From NCBI RefSeq assembly GCF_042100115.1, contig NC_091272.1, positions 5,580,001 to 5,644,000 on the forward strand: DNA of 64,000 bases, read 5' to 3'. This document shows positions 48,528 through 62,102 of this stretch, piece after piece. Numbering within the stretch: the first letter of the stretch is position 1; each line of letters starts with the position of its first letter. The stretch comes from Alternaria dauci (Eukaryota > Ascomycota > Dothideomycetes > Pleosporales > Pleosporaceae). The notes beneath the pieces are model-generated. The model did no database searches. It was not told the origin of the DNA and was given only the letters and a program-made list of their open reading frames with translations. Both the position numbers and the translations under genes were made by a program.

Positions 48528-51500
48528 ATGTTACAGATTTTCAGTAAGTCGCCATCTTCTCCCGAGTAATGTCCTTGTGCTGATCCACCTTCTTCAGAGA
48601 GACATAAAAAGAGACGCTCCCTGGCATCTGAAGATTCTCAAACCCCACATAGACGCTCGTCCTCGCTTGCATCTATTGAGACTGACGCTACATCTTCTCC
48701 TCCTTCTACGAAGTATTCATCTTCGCCGCCGTCATTACCAGTGTCAAAAGGCCGTCCGTCTCCTGCACAAATCAGTTACTCTACCCCTACAGCACCTGAA
48801 CTTCAGCTACAAACAGTACCTGAGGCTACTGCAAGACCAGCTTCAATAATAGAAGACCCCTTGCCACTTTCAGCGCAAACACCTTCTATTTCGGCTGTAT
48901 CTACACCGACTCGTGTTATTCCCACAACATCCAGCTCAACAGGCCGTAACACACAGCTTGTTCTTGAACTGTCTCCACAGCCAGACATCCCGCCTTCTCC
49001 ATCTCCTGTCCGCTCTCAATCAGAGAGTCTACCATCTTCATTGCCCGTGCGCTCCTCAATCAGCGCTTCGGTTTCAAACGAATCCGTAGACACTATCAAA
49101 CCACTGCAACTTTCAATGCCCGTCATGCCATCATCCCGACCCACTTCAAGTCGGCAGCAGACTAATGGCACGGGTATGACGCTATCGCCACCGTCGTCGC
49201 CCCATCCTCTGTTCCGTACAAAGGGCCGTCTTCCATCATTCACATCTTCCCGCGCAACTAGCGGGAATTTTAGCATCATCAAGTCGGTCACCAAGCGAGG
49301 AAACGGTAACAGCTACCAAACTTCATTTGTCCAGGACTCAGCAGCCACTCTCCGGAAGAGAAGTGCGGCCGAGCTGGGCGCGGGCGTTTACCAGAGCATC
49401 GGCAATGTCTCCTATGTCGCGTTCCTTGAATGGATCAGATCCGAGCGTCTGACCACGCTTCCCCACAAGGGTAGTCGCTGGGACAAGGTTCTGATTCGCG
49501 CGCTATACTTCGCTGAGCAGCTTCACAAATTCGAGCAAGCTGTTAGGCCCTTCGCCCAGGACAGCAGCTCAGCGGCCATTATCGGCTATGGACATGCGCA
49601 GCTGCTTCTCGAGCTCAGCCATCACAACTCTGAGGCTCTTGACAAGGCTTTCTCCGTCTTCTACAAGTTCGCCATGTCATTTCAGTCGGTTCTGCACCGC
49701 TCCGAGTTGTTGAAGGCGAGTTCAGAAATCACTGAACAGATCTGTTTGTTGTACACGGACCTCATTACTCTTGTGGTCGACGTGGCAGTCAAGTTCTACA
49801 AGACAGTCAAGGGCATGACACCCGGTTCTACCACTCTGGACATTTTCGAGCTCTTCGGCGAGACAATTGAGACCTTCCGTACCCGCCAGAGCACTGTCGT
49901 TGAGCTGATCTGGCAATCACAGATTGAGCAGGGTCAGTTCGAGGAAGATGAAGCCATCGATGTTCAACACTTGAGCCGATGGCTGTCTTCGCAAGATCGT
50001 GTCATTGCTGCCATCACCAGAGATCATGAGACTTACGTAGACAACCAAGCGGAGTTTACTTGTCTCTGGTTCAACAAGCACATGACCAGGTTCTTCCAGA
50101 GCGACAACCGCGTCTTCCTCGTCACTGGTCAGTCAGGCGGCGGAAAGACGACACTTGCCGGATCGATCGTTGAGCGATTGCAACGACCCATGAGCAAGAA
50201 GCAGTATGACACACTTTTCTGCTCATTGTCTCCCGACATTCCAACCGCCGCTACATCATTGGCAGTAGTGAAGTCCTTGTTGTTCCAACTTCTTAACCTT
50301 CGCATTGGCAACATGGGCGTTTACAGGGCTCTCTTCGAAGCTTACCACCAATGCAGAGCGTCCGACGATCTGAAGGCCTACGAGGAATGCCTATGGCACG
50401 CGCTCGGCGAAGCTCTCAAGAATCCTGTCAATGGTGGCAACGAATTGGTCATGATTGTTGATGGCCTTGACGAGATTGCGGCCTCTAACAGTGCCTCTAT
50501 CCAAGCTGCTGGCGTCGTAAGCCCCACTGATCTGCTGGAGAGGCTGGCCAAGGTCACTGAGCAAGGTAAAGGCGTCAGGCTGATCACATTGTCGTCCTCC
50601 ATGAAGCTGCCGACTTCGGCCAAGGGAATTCAGCATCAAATCGTCAACGAGGATGTCCGCGACGATCTTCACGCTGTCGCACTACGGGCATTGATTCACA
50701 ACCATCACTTCCATGCTCAGCGTCCTTTCGACCAGGAACAAATCCTGGACCGTATCATCCGTATGGCTAATGGGTCGTTCCTGCACGTCACGTTGACATG
50801 TGAGTTGCTGAATACCCAGAAGTCACCTGAGACTATGATCAAGACCTTGGAGAGCTTTGAATCTTCCAAGTCGTCTGTTCAGGACCTGATTCTCAAGCTC
50901 TTCACCGCGCTCAACCCCGCCAATGACGCAAAGACGTTGCTCTCGTGGGTTTTGGCCGCCGAGCGACCTCTTACCATTGACGAGATTCAGACCTTGTTCT
51001 CAGTCGACGTACAACGCAGCACTATTTCAGACAAGGGTGTGAACACGAACGAGATCTTCAAGACCCTCGCGCCACTGTTCACTCTGCACCAGCGCATAGT
51101 CCGCTTCAAGCACCCTGTTATTCACTCCACTCTGCACGACTTCTCAGCCAATGGAAAGATTCCCATTCCTTTGAAGGACAGCGAGACGGACATGCTTCTT
51201 AGGGTTCTTGCTTACTCCAAGCATACCCTCAAGGACCACACAGCCGAACCGACTTTCGAGACTTTTGATCCTTCAACCCCAGACAGACTATTCAGGAGGC
51301 ATCCCTTCCTCGAGTACGCAGTGCGATATTGGGTTCTGCATCTCCAGCAGTCTCCTCTGGCTCCCAAGTCGTCTGGGGAATTCAAGCCCACTGGAGAACT
51401 CCAGAAGGTCTTCCCCGAAAGCACAATGTTCCCCATTCTAGAGTCTTACTGCTGGGATACCCAATTGCCTATCCCTGAGGCTTTGGAGCTACAGAGGCTC

Positions 51501-54500
51501 GTTAGCATCCTTCGCAAGAACATGCTCCCAGAGAATCACCCTGGTCTTCTCCAGACATACCTGTCAATCGCCACAAGCTATCTGCTCATCTCGAATGTTA
51601 CGGAAGCTACGAAGTACCTTTATCTGTGTACTATTGTCAGCCGTAAGGTCTTGTCGGATATGCATCCTCTGACCTTGGACTGCGCAAGCCAGTTCCTGAA
51701 GATCACGGAGACTCAGACCACCTCCACCAGGACTGAGATCATGACGCGCCGTGAGGAAATCTTGAAGGTGTTGATTACCACATACGAGCGTCAGTACGGC
51801 AGCACCTCCGAGCTAGTCATCGAGACTCGCAAGCTTCTGGCTCAGCTCTACGCGACCATCAACGAGGAGGAACGGTCGATTGAAATCTACCGCCTCATTC
51901 AGGATGCGACCATCCAGCTTTATGGCCGAGACTCGCACCAGGCCCATGACATCAACGATCATCTCCAAGTTACTCTTGGAAAGGGCACAGCCGATCGTGA
52001 GATTGAAATCTACGACGATTTCTCCTTCGAGGTCGACCAAGGCGATGATGAGCATGTCGAGATTCAGACCATCTCCACCATCGACGCCATGCTGGTTCAG
52101 ATCCAGAAGCTTCTGTCTATGAAGAGGTTTGCCGAAGCCGAGAGGATGTACGTCGAGCTCTGGATGGAGGTCTCATCCAAGTGCCGCACTGTTCAATCTG
52201 TCGAATGGCATGAGAAGAACATCGAGATTGCCACCTCTTACTCTCAGTTCCTGAAGAGCCAGAAGCGCACCAACGAGTCTGTGGCAATCTTGACCTCAGT
52301 CTGGGAGCAGTATGAGTCGCATCAACTATCCTTTGCGAAGAGCATCGTTTCGCGTCTCACAACCGTTGCCAAGGAGATGAGAAGTATGAATGCGCACTCT
52401 CAGGCACTCTCGATCTTCAAGTTTGCCAACTCCTACTACCGGAAATCCAACAGTGAAGAGTCCTCTGAGTCGCGTGAGATCAGCCAGCAGCTTTCTCAGA
52501 CTTCCAATGAGCTGGTCCAGCACAGCTTGAACAGCTCCAGCTCTACTACTGAAACGACGACAATCGTTTCGGAGCGTGTCTACCAAGACGTGTTTTTCAC
52601 GACCATCTCGAACTCCAAGACTATTGAGTCTAGCACTATGGCACTGGCCAAGAAGCTCACAGTGCAATACATGGCGAAGAAGAACTACACCGCCGCCATC
52701 AATGTTATCCATGCTACTCTGAAGCGTACTTGGGCTTCCTTCCTCGCCAACTCTATTCACGATGTCACCATGGCGACTGCGTTCACTCAAGAGTCCATTG
52801 AGCTTGTCGAGCGCCTCGCAGAATGCTATCTGCTGACACGACAGCTCGAAAGGGTTGACGATGTCTACAGCCGCTTCTTCCGCGCGGTTCTAGTCACCGA
52901 CAAGGTTGACAAGGCCACTTTTGAGAAGTCCAAGAACATGTTGATCAACTTCTACGACAAGCACGGCTATGCAGACAAGGCCATCAGCACCTACCAGGAG
53001 ATTCTGGTTGTTTACCGCAACCGTCTGGGCCACACACACGAGTCCACCATTCAGACTCTATACATTCTCGCTCAGAGGTGCCGCAGCCATCCTCGCAACC
53101 ATGGCTACTGGCTGGACTACTACCTGCAGATCATTACGGCGCTCAACAAGGACTCTGACGTTTGCCACAAGGATGCGTTGGATGCCATGCTCGTTGTCAC
53201 GGTCACCTACTGGGAAGACCGCAGGTACGCAGAAGCGGTAACCTTTTACGGTGTTCTCTGGAACACTTTCGTCCGCCAGACCAAGCAGCACAAGGTCTTC
53301 AGCGACCTCAGGTTTGTCGAGACACTGTACGAGCGGTACTATCAGTGTCTGGAGGAGACCAAGGCCAATTGGTCTGAGCTCTACAAGGTGACCAAGGAGT
53401 ATCGCGAGACTGCTATTGCCGTCTTCGGCGCTGAGTCGACCATCGCTGTCAACGCAACCCTTGCGCTCGCACAGGTGGCCCAGAGCAGCGAGGAGCACAT
53501 GTCCGAGGCCATCTCGCTTTACGAGGCTGTCTCGCAGTCAGGCAAGCAGGTCACAACCACTACCAGCATCACGGAGATCAAGCAGGCCCTGTCATCTCTC
53601 TACTCCAAGCAGATGCACTCTTCCTCTTCTAGCAGCATGAAGGCCGAGACGGTACAGCGTGCCTTGACTATGTCTGAGTCGCAGTTGGAGCAATCCACGC
53701 GCGAGAATGGATACAGCCACGAGTCTTCGCTCACCAGCTTGAGGGAGCTCGCGTCTCTGTACTCGCGCCAGCAGAAGTCGGATGTTGCGGTTAAGCAGAT
53801 CTCAAGAGCTGTGTCCGAGATTGTCTCCAAGGAGACCTCCTCGCAGAAGCAAATCGAGGCAGCCAGGTCTATCGCCGCGACTTTCCAGGCCATTGAGCAG
53901 GTCAGCACTGCGCATGCGATGGTTCAGGAGCTTCACCGTCAGATCTGCGCCAAGGACGCTCGCAACGTATCCAAGTGGTCATTTGACCTGACCAAGAGCA
54001 GCCGCACAGCTATCGCCTTCCTCGCATCTCTCCAGTACAACCTCCGTAAAGATCTCAGCATCAGCTTCTCGGAGATCTACGCCGATTTGACCATGGAGTA
54101 CATCTACTGGGTGCAGTTCCATCAGACTCTCGATAACAACGAGAGTCTTACCAACATCCTGCTGGCTGCCGCTCCTCTTCGTTACTTCCTGCGCCGCAAT
54201 GATCAGCAGGATATGATTTCAGTTGTTGAGGACCAAGCAGTTGATCTCTTCGTCAAGCGTGACGCGCAGGACTTGAAGGACTTTAGCAAGAATTCGCCAC
54301 GCATCTTCATCATCGGTATCCTTGACCACCTGGGCAACGGTCGCAACAAGAACTTCAACCGCGCCGTCATCTTGTCCTCTAATGAGAGCGTGGCCAAATG
54401 CACCAAGGCAAAGATGTTCCACGAGGCATACGACATTGCCAACCTCGGCTTCCTCTACGCCAGCAAGCATGACGGCTACAACGGCCCCCGTGCCATCAGC

Positions 54501-55544
54501 ATGGGCTTCAAGCTTGCCTCGCTGCTCGTCGGTCGCGATGGCGAGAAGTGCCCCGACGCTGCTCTCCGCAAGAAGATGCTGGCCCTCTCCAACCGTATTG
54601 TCAAGAAGATTTTCGAGATTTGCAGGAACCTCAAGATCAACTTTGCTCAGGTCCAGTTGTACGAGCTGAGCCACCTTTCGGTCCTCTTGGGCGAACAAGA
54701 AGACTACGAGAGCCTCGAGTGGCTGCTCACAACTCTCTGGCAGACACGCGATGCGCAACGATCATGGCCCGCCGAGGTCCTTCTCAACCTTGGCCGCCGC
54801 CTCATTTGCGCTCGCTACCTTGCCAGCGAAGAGGTCAAGGCCATCCGTCTCGCAGAAGACATTGCATACAACATGCGCCGCGCCCACGGTCCCCGCGCCC
54901 CAGTCACCATCGAGACATACGAGCTCCTCGCCCAGCTCTACATCTCGACCGGCAACAAGTACCAAGCGCAAGCCGCCAAGGGCGACAAGACCGCCGGCCT
55001 CGCGGCAGACTACTTCAAGAAGGCGATTGGCATCCACGAGGACATCCTCCGCGTCCTCGTTAACGACCCCGCCAACGCCGCCAACGAGGACGAAGACGAC
55101 GACGACGATACTACCGCCGAGCTCCTCGCTCGCGAGGGTGTCAACGTCAAGAGCTCGCCCAACTCGCCGCCCTCCACCGCCGTCGACTCCAACACGCTTG
55201 ACAAGTCGGCCACAGCACTCAAGCACCTCCGCCTCCTCAAGCTGGCATACCAGCGCTACGGCGGCTGGCCAAAGCCGTACGACGAGTACGAGCACCTCAA
55301 TGCCCAGCTGTTCCGCGTCTTTGGCTCAGACGCCAGGTGGAAGGGTGTCGAGGGCACCGAGAAGTGGGATGCGAAGGCGTTTGGTGCGGGTAAGGCTGAG
55401 AGCCAGGAGGGTGGCTTCAGGGGTATTGCGGATTGGAGTTTGGGAAGCGATGAGCTGGTCTCGATTGGGCATGGACATGGACAGGGGCAGCATCCTGCTT
55501 TGATTAATGGGAGTGCGATCCTGCTTAATAAGAGGATTGCGTGA
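48528..55544 (+). CDS. NLR-like STAND NTPase with TPR-like tail
   Basis: A 2320-residue protein. A 16-base first exon (48528-48543, coding MLQIF plus one base) joins at 48598 to one 6.9 kb exon. Residues 1-230 are Ser/Pro-rich and basic at the start, probably disordered. About 250-460 is an all-helical region (GVYQSIGNVSYVAFLEWI, LLELSHHNSEALDKAF, IDLITL-like helices) resembling the helical N-terminal domain of fungal STAND proteins (DUF7708-like). The NTPase has a P-loop GQSGGGKTT (about 516-524) and a Walker B region MIVDGLDEIA (about 624-633). After a winged-helix-like part come more than 1000 residues of paired helices of TPR type (for example SIATSYLLISNVTEATKYLYLC, AISTYQEILVVYRNRLG, TLALAQVAQ). 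Family knowledge suggests signalling by nucleotide-driven assembly; the trigger and output are unknown. A short acidic run (EDEDDDDDT) lies near residue 2170. Confidence 0.9.
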
Positions 55545-55759
55545 GGATGAGGAGGGGGGTTTGGTGTCTGTTGTCATGAGCGGGTTTTGGTAGTTTGTTC
55601 AAAAAAGTTCGCATTTCGCGCTTGGTTATGTAGTTGTAATCGTAATGTTATTGCGTTCTTGAACTGATTGTGCCGTCTACCAACACCTTGATTGTTTATG
55701 TGATGCTTACATATATACAGTGAAACTTTGGGGAATACACCCTCTTCTTTCTCTCCAAT

Positions 55760-56797
55760 TTACTTCTTGCTCAACAACTCCGCAATGGAAGCTGCAGTAG
55801 CGTTGTGAACAGGGAAAGTAGGATGTAGCTCATTGAGCCACAAGTACTCGTTGACCGGGTACTCGCAAGTCTCATTCTTGGTGTACCAATCCGGCGTTCC
55901 ACTGCAACTTTGTTAGCGCTACTCTGCTCATCTCCATCCACATCACCAGCCTGGAGCAACTTACTTCATATACGCCGCGCAGTAGTCGGTAACATTCTTC
56001 AATCCAGCAGTCTGCTCATAACTAGCCGGGTTCTCGATAACGGCATTGTACAAATCCCAGGTATCATGTACAAACGCAGTCGTCCCAGTGTGGTTAGCCT
56101 GGAATGCGTTCACCATGTCACTGAGCCTCTTGTTCCAGTCGAGGATAACCTTGCCCTCGTTCTCCTTGGCGTAACCACCGTCATCTTGGTTCAGCGTCAT
56201 CGGCGCAAGATTGACAGGCGGCACGCTCAGGAACAAGAAGTTGCGGGCGCCGGTCGCGTACACGTCTTCTAGGAGGCTGCCGTAGACGGAGAAGATGGTG
56301 TCGTAGAGCGTGGCGTTGTTGAGCCACCAGCTGTTTCCTACGTCGTTGATGCCAATGAAGAAGGCGAAGAGAGAGGACGCGGACGACCAGGGTGCGGTAT
56401 CTGGATGCGCACCGTATGTAGGGAGGAATTGAGTGCGGACCTGGTTCTTCATGCTGATAACTGTGGGCGCGTATGGCGTGACGAGGTCCGAGTCAACGGT
56501 GGCGCCTCCGTAGGCCATGTTGTAGGTGAGAAGGTTGCTGGCATTGTAGGTTGTGGTGAGGAAGCCAACCCAGTTGGGTCCGTTGGACGACGTCCAGCCG
56601 GGGTATGCAGGGTTGCCGAACGGATTTGACGCGCTGGGCTGTGCTCCGTTCACGTCGAAGCCGGTTTGCGTGTAGGAATCACCGAAGACGAAGAGTTGTT
56701 TGACGTTCTTCCAGCCGGACCATGATGAGGCGTTTGAGTAGGGAGCAGCGAGGCCGGTAGTCGCGAGAGACAGCGCGAGAGCAATTGACCTGACCAT
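55760..56797 (-). CDS. Secreted esterase, SGNH/GDSL fold (CE16-like)
   Basis: Exons 56797-55965 and 55901-55760 give 324 residues. A signal peptide (MVRSIALALSLATTGLAA) leads. The nucleophile is Ser41 in FVFGDSYTQTG. Other SGNH marks are NMAYGGATVDSD, FFIGINDVGNSWW with the conserved Asn, and LNELHPT at the end, which supplies the catalytic His and lies in the small last exon. Close families are carbohydrate esterase family 16 acetylesterases, which remove acetyl groups from plant-cell-wall sugars. Several Asn-x-Ser/Thr sites fit a secreted glycoprotein. It converges with the STAND gene 215 bp away. Confidence 0.9.
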
Positions 56798-58555
56798 GTT
56801 GATATGAGAGTTGCAGCAGTAGTGTAGAATGCAAGTAGCCAAGAGAGGAGTTCTGGAGAGGGAGCGGCCCGTTAAATATGATGCGAAGAGTATTATACCA
56901 GTACCAAACTAATCCGGGCCTCCGGAACAGACGATCTACAGGTGCGAACGAAGTAAATTAGATGAAATTACTCGACGTATGCAACTACCCCACATATTGG
57001 AAATAGAGGGCAGACTACACTGAATCGCTCGCGGAAGAATTCTAGAAAGACGTTTCTGATGCGCTAAGAGGGCTGCGCGTGAGTAGTAGGGTAGAAATGC
57101 TTGTCCGGAACAGAGCCCGAAGGCATGAAGCTCCGTGCTGGGAAGGGTATAGCGGGATGATTTACATCATCAACGCGAATTGGCCTCGACGGTGAGGAGT
57201 TGGTACCTGGGTTTGTCGATCTGAAACAAGATGTGCGCTGATGCTACGACTCGCATGATTCAAGGTCTGTGGAAGTTGTGGCGCAGAGGCGCAGAGGGGT
57301 ACAATTGTTTGCGACAGTCTCAATAGCGCAGCCGTCTTAGCTCTAAATGGCTTGGGCATAGAGTGAAGAGTATGCGATGCAGCATGTCGCTTCGAGATGG
57401 GTGTGCAGACGCGTTGTGGTATACCTGTCCTAAAGTCCTGTTGTCGCGCTGGGTGGCTGGGAGGCTGGGAAAACGTACAGCCCGGACCCGGTGCTGAGTT
57501 TTCAGCTGTTAGCCCAGAGCTGAGTCGCAAGATGATGCCAGCATATGAATGAGTAGCCTGGATAGTAGATAGAAGAAGGTGTGGTGCGACCTGGTCAGGG
57601 TCGTGAGAATGAAAATGGCACTCATATTGTGGCCAAGAGTGGGGAGTGGCAGGTACTTGTTCATGGCTCGTATAGCGATCATGGATACGACGAGCTGTTG
57701 TCCACGGCGTTGGCCAGCCGACCCCTGTCAGAAAATGTAGAAAGCAGACAGCGCTGGAGTGGTCCACAGCAGCAGGGCATGATATCAGAGAGACGGATGC
57801 AGCGGGAGCTGGAAAGCAAGCGTAGTGGCATCGGCCGAGCAGGATATTTTCAGTACATGCGCAGGTCTTGTGCGACGTCATATACCGAGGTGTTGCTTTG
57901 ACATGATGCGATGCGACGAAAAACTGGACAAACGTAAGACGGATAAACGGGCAGCAGTGTGGCTAGGAAGGCGGTTAGTCGAGTAGCTTAAACGGGGAAG
58001 AGGTGTAGGATATTAATGGAGTGGCTGATGAAAGACTGGCGTAAGGCTGAAGGGGCCAACCAACGCAGACCCTGGGCGGTGATGCTCCCAGCCGCCCGTG
58101 GCTTCAGACAGCTGTAGCGTCGGCACATGTCATCCAGGCATTGAAACAGTCTCTGTCCGCTGCGCTGCGTCTTTTCTTAGCCATCACAAGCAAAAGCTTT
58201 GCTAGTCTTGTTCAGAAACCCGAAGAAGCAAAAAGAAACGCCCTGCATCCCTGAACCACTGTTCAACGTGCGACTCGGCTTCGCAGCAATCCACATTCCG
58301 ACTGACCACCACAGCGTTGCCAGCGTGCTGTGAAGCTGACAAGGCTCCGAGAACCCGACCGACCCTTAGGAATCCGACGTCCGAAATGTCCGCTTGCTAG
58401 AAACATCGTCATAGCCGATTCCTGTATTTGCTTGACCGCCAAACATTTATACAGCCCTGCGCGTTCAGCACCAAACCCCCGCGTATTGTCCGCACCAAGA
58501 TCCACATCCACACCAAACATCGCACAGGGAGTAGTGGCATTGCACGCAGCCAGTC
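56798..58555. promoter_or_regulatory. Divergent promoter region, esterase / OSH3
   Basis: A 1758 bp region between outward-facing genes. A 239-codon minus-strand frame (57162-57881) is present, but it is rich in Ser, His, Pro and Cys without any domain. I treat it as chance. Confidence 0.5.
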
Positions 58556-61500
58556 ATGGCTGGAATGGAGAACATCAAGGTGCACAGCAAGGTATGTACC
58601 GTGTCTGTGTCGCGCTTGCCCGCTGATTGAAGCCAGTCGTACCTTGTAAGATGGGTGAATGTCAACTCAGGACACACCATCTCATGGAGCGTTCAGCCGC
58701 ACAAGAAGTCGCTCAACTTTGGCATCTTCAAGCACCCCGGCTCAGCCACCGGCGCGGCCCCCAACCTGCCAGCCTCTGCGACTGTCGAAGCCGGGCCTGG
58801 CACCCCTTCCCTCGAGCCCCCCACAACGCGCGGACGCGGAGCCTCGACGTCACGAAACGACAAGACGGTTGTGCTGGAAAAGCTGGCGGCTATTGGGCTG
58901 AAGCAGGTGCACTGGCACGGGAAATGCGAGGCCGACTTGGTGTCCATGGGCACATACGACGTCCCAGCAGGCGAGGGTGGCATGTACGGCCTGGTCTTTG
59001 ACAACACCTTCTCCAAGACTGTTTCCAAGACAGCCACCTTCGTCCTCATGACATACCCGACGAATGCGGCGCCAAAGTCTGGCCATCACATGCACCATAC
59101 CCAGGCCATGGCAGGCGCGAGCACGACGAGCCTCCCCAAATCGAGCCCCTCCATGTGCCCCGTCGAATCCTCAGAATCCCTCCCGCAAACCTACGCCGAG
59201 CGACCGCGATCACAACACACGCAGAAACACGCGAGCCTGTCTGGCGGCTCAATCCTTACCGGAGTGCTGCAGAAGAAGCGGAGGAAGAGGAACCAGGGCT
59301 ATGCCAGGCGCTTCTTCTCCCTCGACTTTACCTCGTCTACGCTCTCATACTACCGAAACGACCACTCCTCAGCGTTACGCGGAGCCATACCTTTGTCGCT
59401 AGCAGCTGTTGGTGCAAACGAGGACACGCGAGAGATATCCGTCGACTCTGGCGCTGAGATCTGGCAACTCCGGGCAAACAATGCGAAAGACTTTCAGATG
59501 TGGAAGAATGCGCTCGACCGCGCATCGAGATCAGCTTCGGATAGGGGAGCCACGGCTTCGCCAACACTACAAATCAAAGACAGTCCATTCCAGAGCCTTG
59601 GGCATGTCATGAATGCGGCCGAAGAGAACGAATGGGCAAGGGTCGAAGCCTTGGTGGGCAGGGTTTCTGGTACAAGAGAAGCCGTTCGACGGCTGGCCCA
59701 GGATACCGATCCCAAGTATGGAGCGTCGTCAGCGACCAGCGCGGGCAAGGTCAACGACAGTCTTTCTCCAACCCCCTCCGAAGCTGAGTCAGGCGACTAC
59801 TTCCCCGAGCAAAAAGCTCCTGAAAAGATGGCTTTCTGGAAACGCAAGCCGAGCAGTTCTGGCGTGCAGAGTCCGTCTGGTATTTTCAAAAGGAATGTGT
59901 CCGCGCAGGTGGGTACCGTATCACCTGGAGCCACTCCCCCTGGACCGCCTCTGCCTTCAAATGCGTCGGCAAATGGCACCCTTGCGGTACCCAAGCGCAA
60001 TGGTCGTGCAAGCACAATGAGCCACTCGAGCCATACACACGAGGAAAGCGTTCATGACAACTGCATGGCTTTACTCAAAGACCTGGACTCTGTCGTCAAA
60101 GAGTTTTCTGATCTGATCAGCGAAAGCAAACAGCGACGGATGCCTGCGCCTGCACCTCTCTCAGCCGTGACATCGCGTCATAGCTTCGAATCAGTGGCTG
60201 AATCCGTTGACGAGTTCTTCGATGCACCAGACGGCGACGCCAGCAAGTCACAGCTCCTCACTATCCGCCGCGACAGCGAAGAGGATAGGCGTGAACGCGA
60301 GCAATCGCTAGATGACGATTCGGACGGCGAGTCAGAGTCATCATCAGAGAACGGTAGCGTTGGCATATTGGATCGGCCTCGCATGTCACGGGAAACTACT
60401 CCAGCGCTCTTCCCTACACGGCCCAAGTCACTTACACCGCTGCCGCTTGAACCTGTAAAGCGCCGGGGTACAGTTCCAGCTCCAAAGGTCCAGCCTCCAA
60501 GTCTTATCGCATTCTTCAGAAAGAATGTCGGCAAAGACTTGTCAACTATCGCGATGCCGGTATCAGCCAACGAGCCCACATCTGCATTGCAACGACTAGC
60601 AGAGCAGCTGGAGTACAGCGAGCTCCTCGACGCTGCAGCGACTGCCACACCAGAAAACGGTGAGCGTCTCGTCTACATGGCCGCGTTTGCCATTTCAGCA
60701 TTCAGCAACACTCGTGTCAAGGATCGTGCTATCCGTAAGCCGTTCAATCCCATGCTCGGTGAAACGTACGAACTTGTCCGCGAAGACAAGGGCTTCCGCT
60801 TCTTTGCAGAAAAGGTTGTCCATCGCCCCGTCCGCATGGCATGCCAAGCCGAAGCCGCAGAATGGACTTTTGTGCAATCACCAACACCAATGCAAAAGTT
60901 CTGGGGTAAAAGTGCAGAGATCAACACCGAAGGTCGTGTGCGCATCTTCCTCCACAGCTCAGGCGAACACTACTCCTGGACTCTCGCAACCTCTTACCTA
61001 CGCAACGTCATCGCCGGCGAAAAGTATCTCGAGCCCTCGGGCACCATGACCATCATCTCCGAGACGACGGGCGCAAAAGCCGTCTGCACCTTCAAAGCCG
61101 GCGGCATGTTTGCCGGCCGCTCGGAAGAAGTCTCGGTCCAAGTCTTTGACGCCACGGGCTCCGTCCTGCCCATGGGCGCAACAGGGAAATGGACTTCGGA
61201 CCTCCAACTCACAACCAACGGCCAGCCCGCCGGGAAAACCATCTGGAAAGTGGGCGACCTCGTCGATAAAGCTGAGAAGCACTACGGTCTTACTACTTTT
61301 GCGGCTGCACTCAACCAGGTCACGTCCATTGAACAGGATCACATGGCGCCCACGGATTCTCGCCTCCGACCCGATCAGCGCGCGCTTGAAGACGGAGACG
61401 TGGATAAAGCGGAAGCGCTGAAGGCGAGACTTGAAGAGCGACAGCGCAGTCGGAGGAAGGTCATGGAGGAACATGGTGATGAGTGGAAACCGCGCTGGTT

Positions 61501-61636
61501 CACTAAAGTGGGCGCGGCGGAAGCTGCGGCGTTGGGTGATGAAGAGGTTTGGAGACTTAAGAGTGGCAAGGATGGGTATTGGGAGTGTAGGGAACGGGGG
61601 GATTGGGGGAATGTTCAGGAAGTTTTTGAGACGTAG
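58556..61636 (+). CDS. OSH3: Oxysterol-binding protein, OSH3 type
   Basis: A lipid-transfer protein expected at ER-plasma membrane contacts, handling PI4P. Exons 58556-58591 and 58637-61636 give 1011 residues. The order GOLD-like domain (about 1-150), PH domain (about 212-310, TGVLQKKRRKRNQGYARRFFSL ... FQMWKNALDRA) and C-terminal ORD (about 626-985) is the Osh3 layout. In the ORD, GERLVYMAAFAISAF and KPFNPMLGETYE are clear. The family fingerprint, usually EQVSHHPP, reads EKVVHRPV here (about 736), with Arg in place of the second His. A Ser-rich linker (about 320-620) may hold the FFAT-like site, which I could not place with confidence. Confidence 0.93.
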
Positions 61637-62102
61637 TGTGAAGAGTTGTTTTGCCTTTGAGCGATATTTGTTTGGTTGTTGTTAGATAGTAAGAGACGTT
61701 GGCTGCGTCGTCACAATGACGGCGCGAACGAGAGAATCCATGTTGTTGGAATTCATGACAGACTTCTCATATTCAAGTCCTATGGTGAAAATTATGTGAC
61801 AACTAACATGTAATGCAATGTGGCACAAAGCGCACAGGTGGTTGGTATCAAAACAATAATCTTTGGTATATAATACTATAGCAAGAAAATAAAACCCGAC
61901 CACGGCAGAAAGACGTCATGCCCCCTATATAGCCAAGAAGCCTCAGGCACCGAAAAAAACACCGCGCAATGCTGATGCCCAAAAGTTTGAGACTTTTATC
62001 TACGGGGTCTACACGGGAGACTGAATGGAAAAAAGGAGGAAGGAACCAAGAACCAATTCATCCCAAGCCAGTCCAAGTCAAGTTGCTTGGTGGCCTGCCT
62101 GC
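61637..62102. other. Convergent 3' flanks of OSH3 and RTF1
   Basis: A 466 bp AT-rich interval with both 3' UTRs. No gene is supported. Confidence 0.55.
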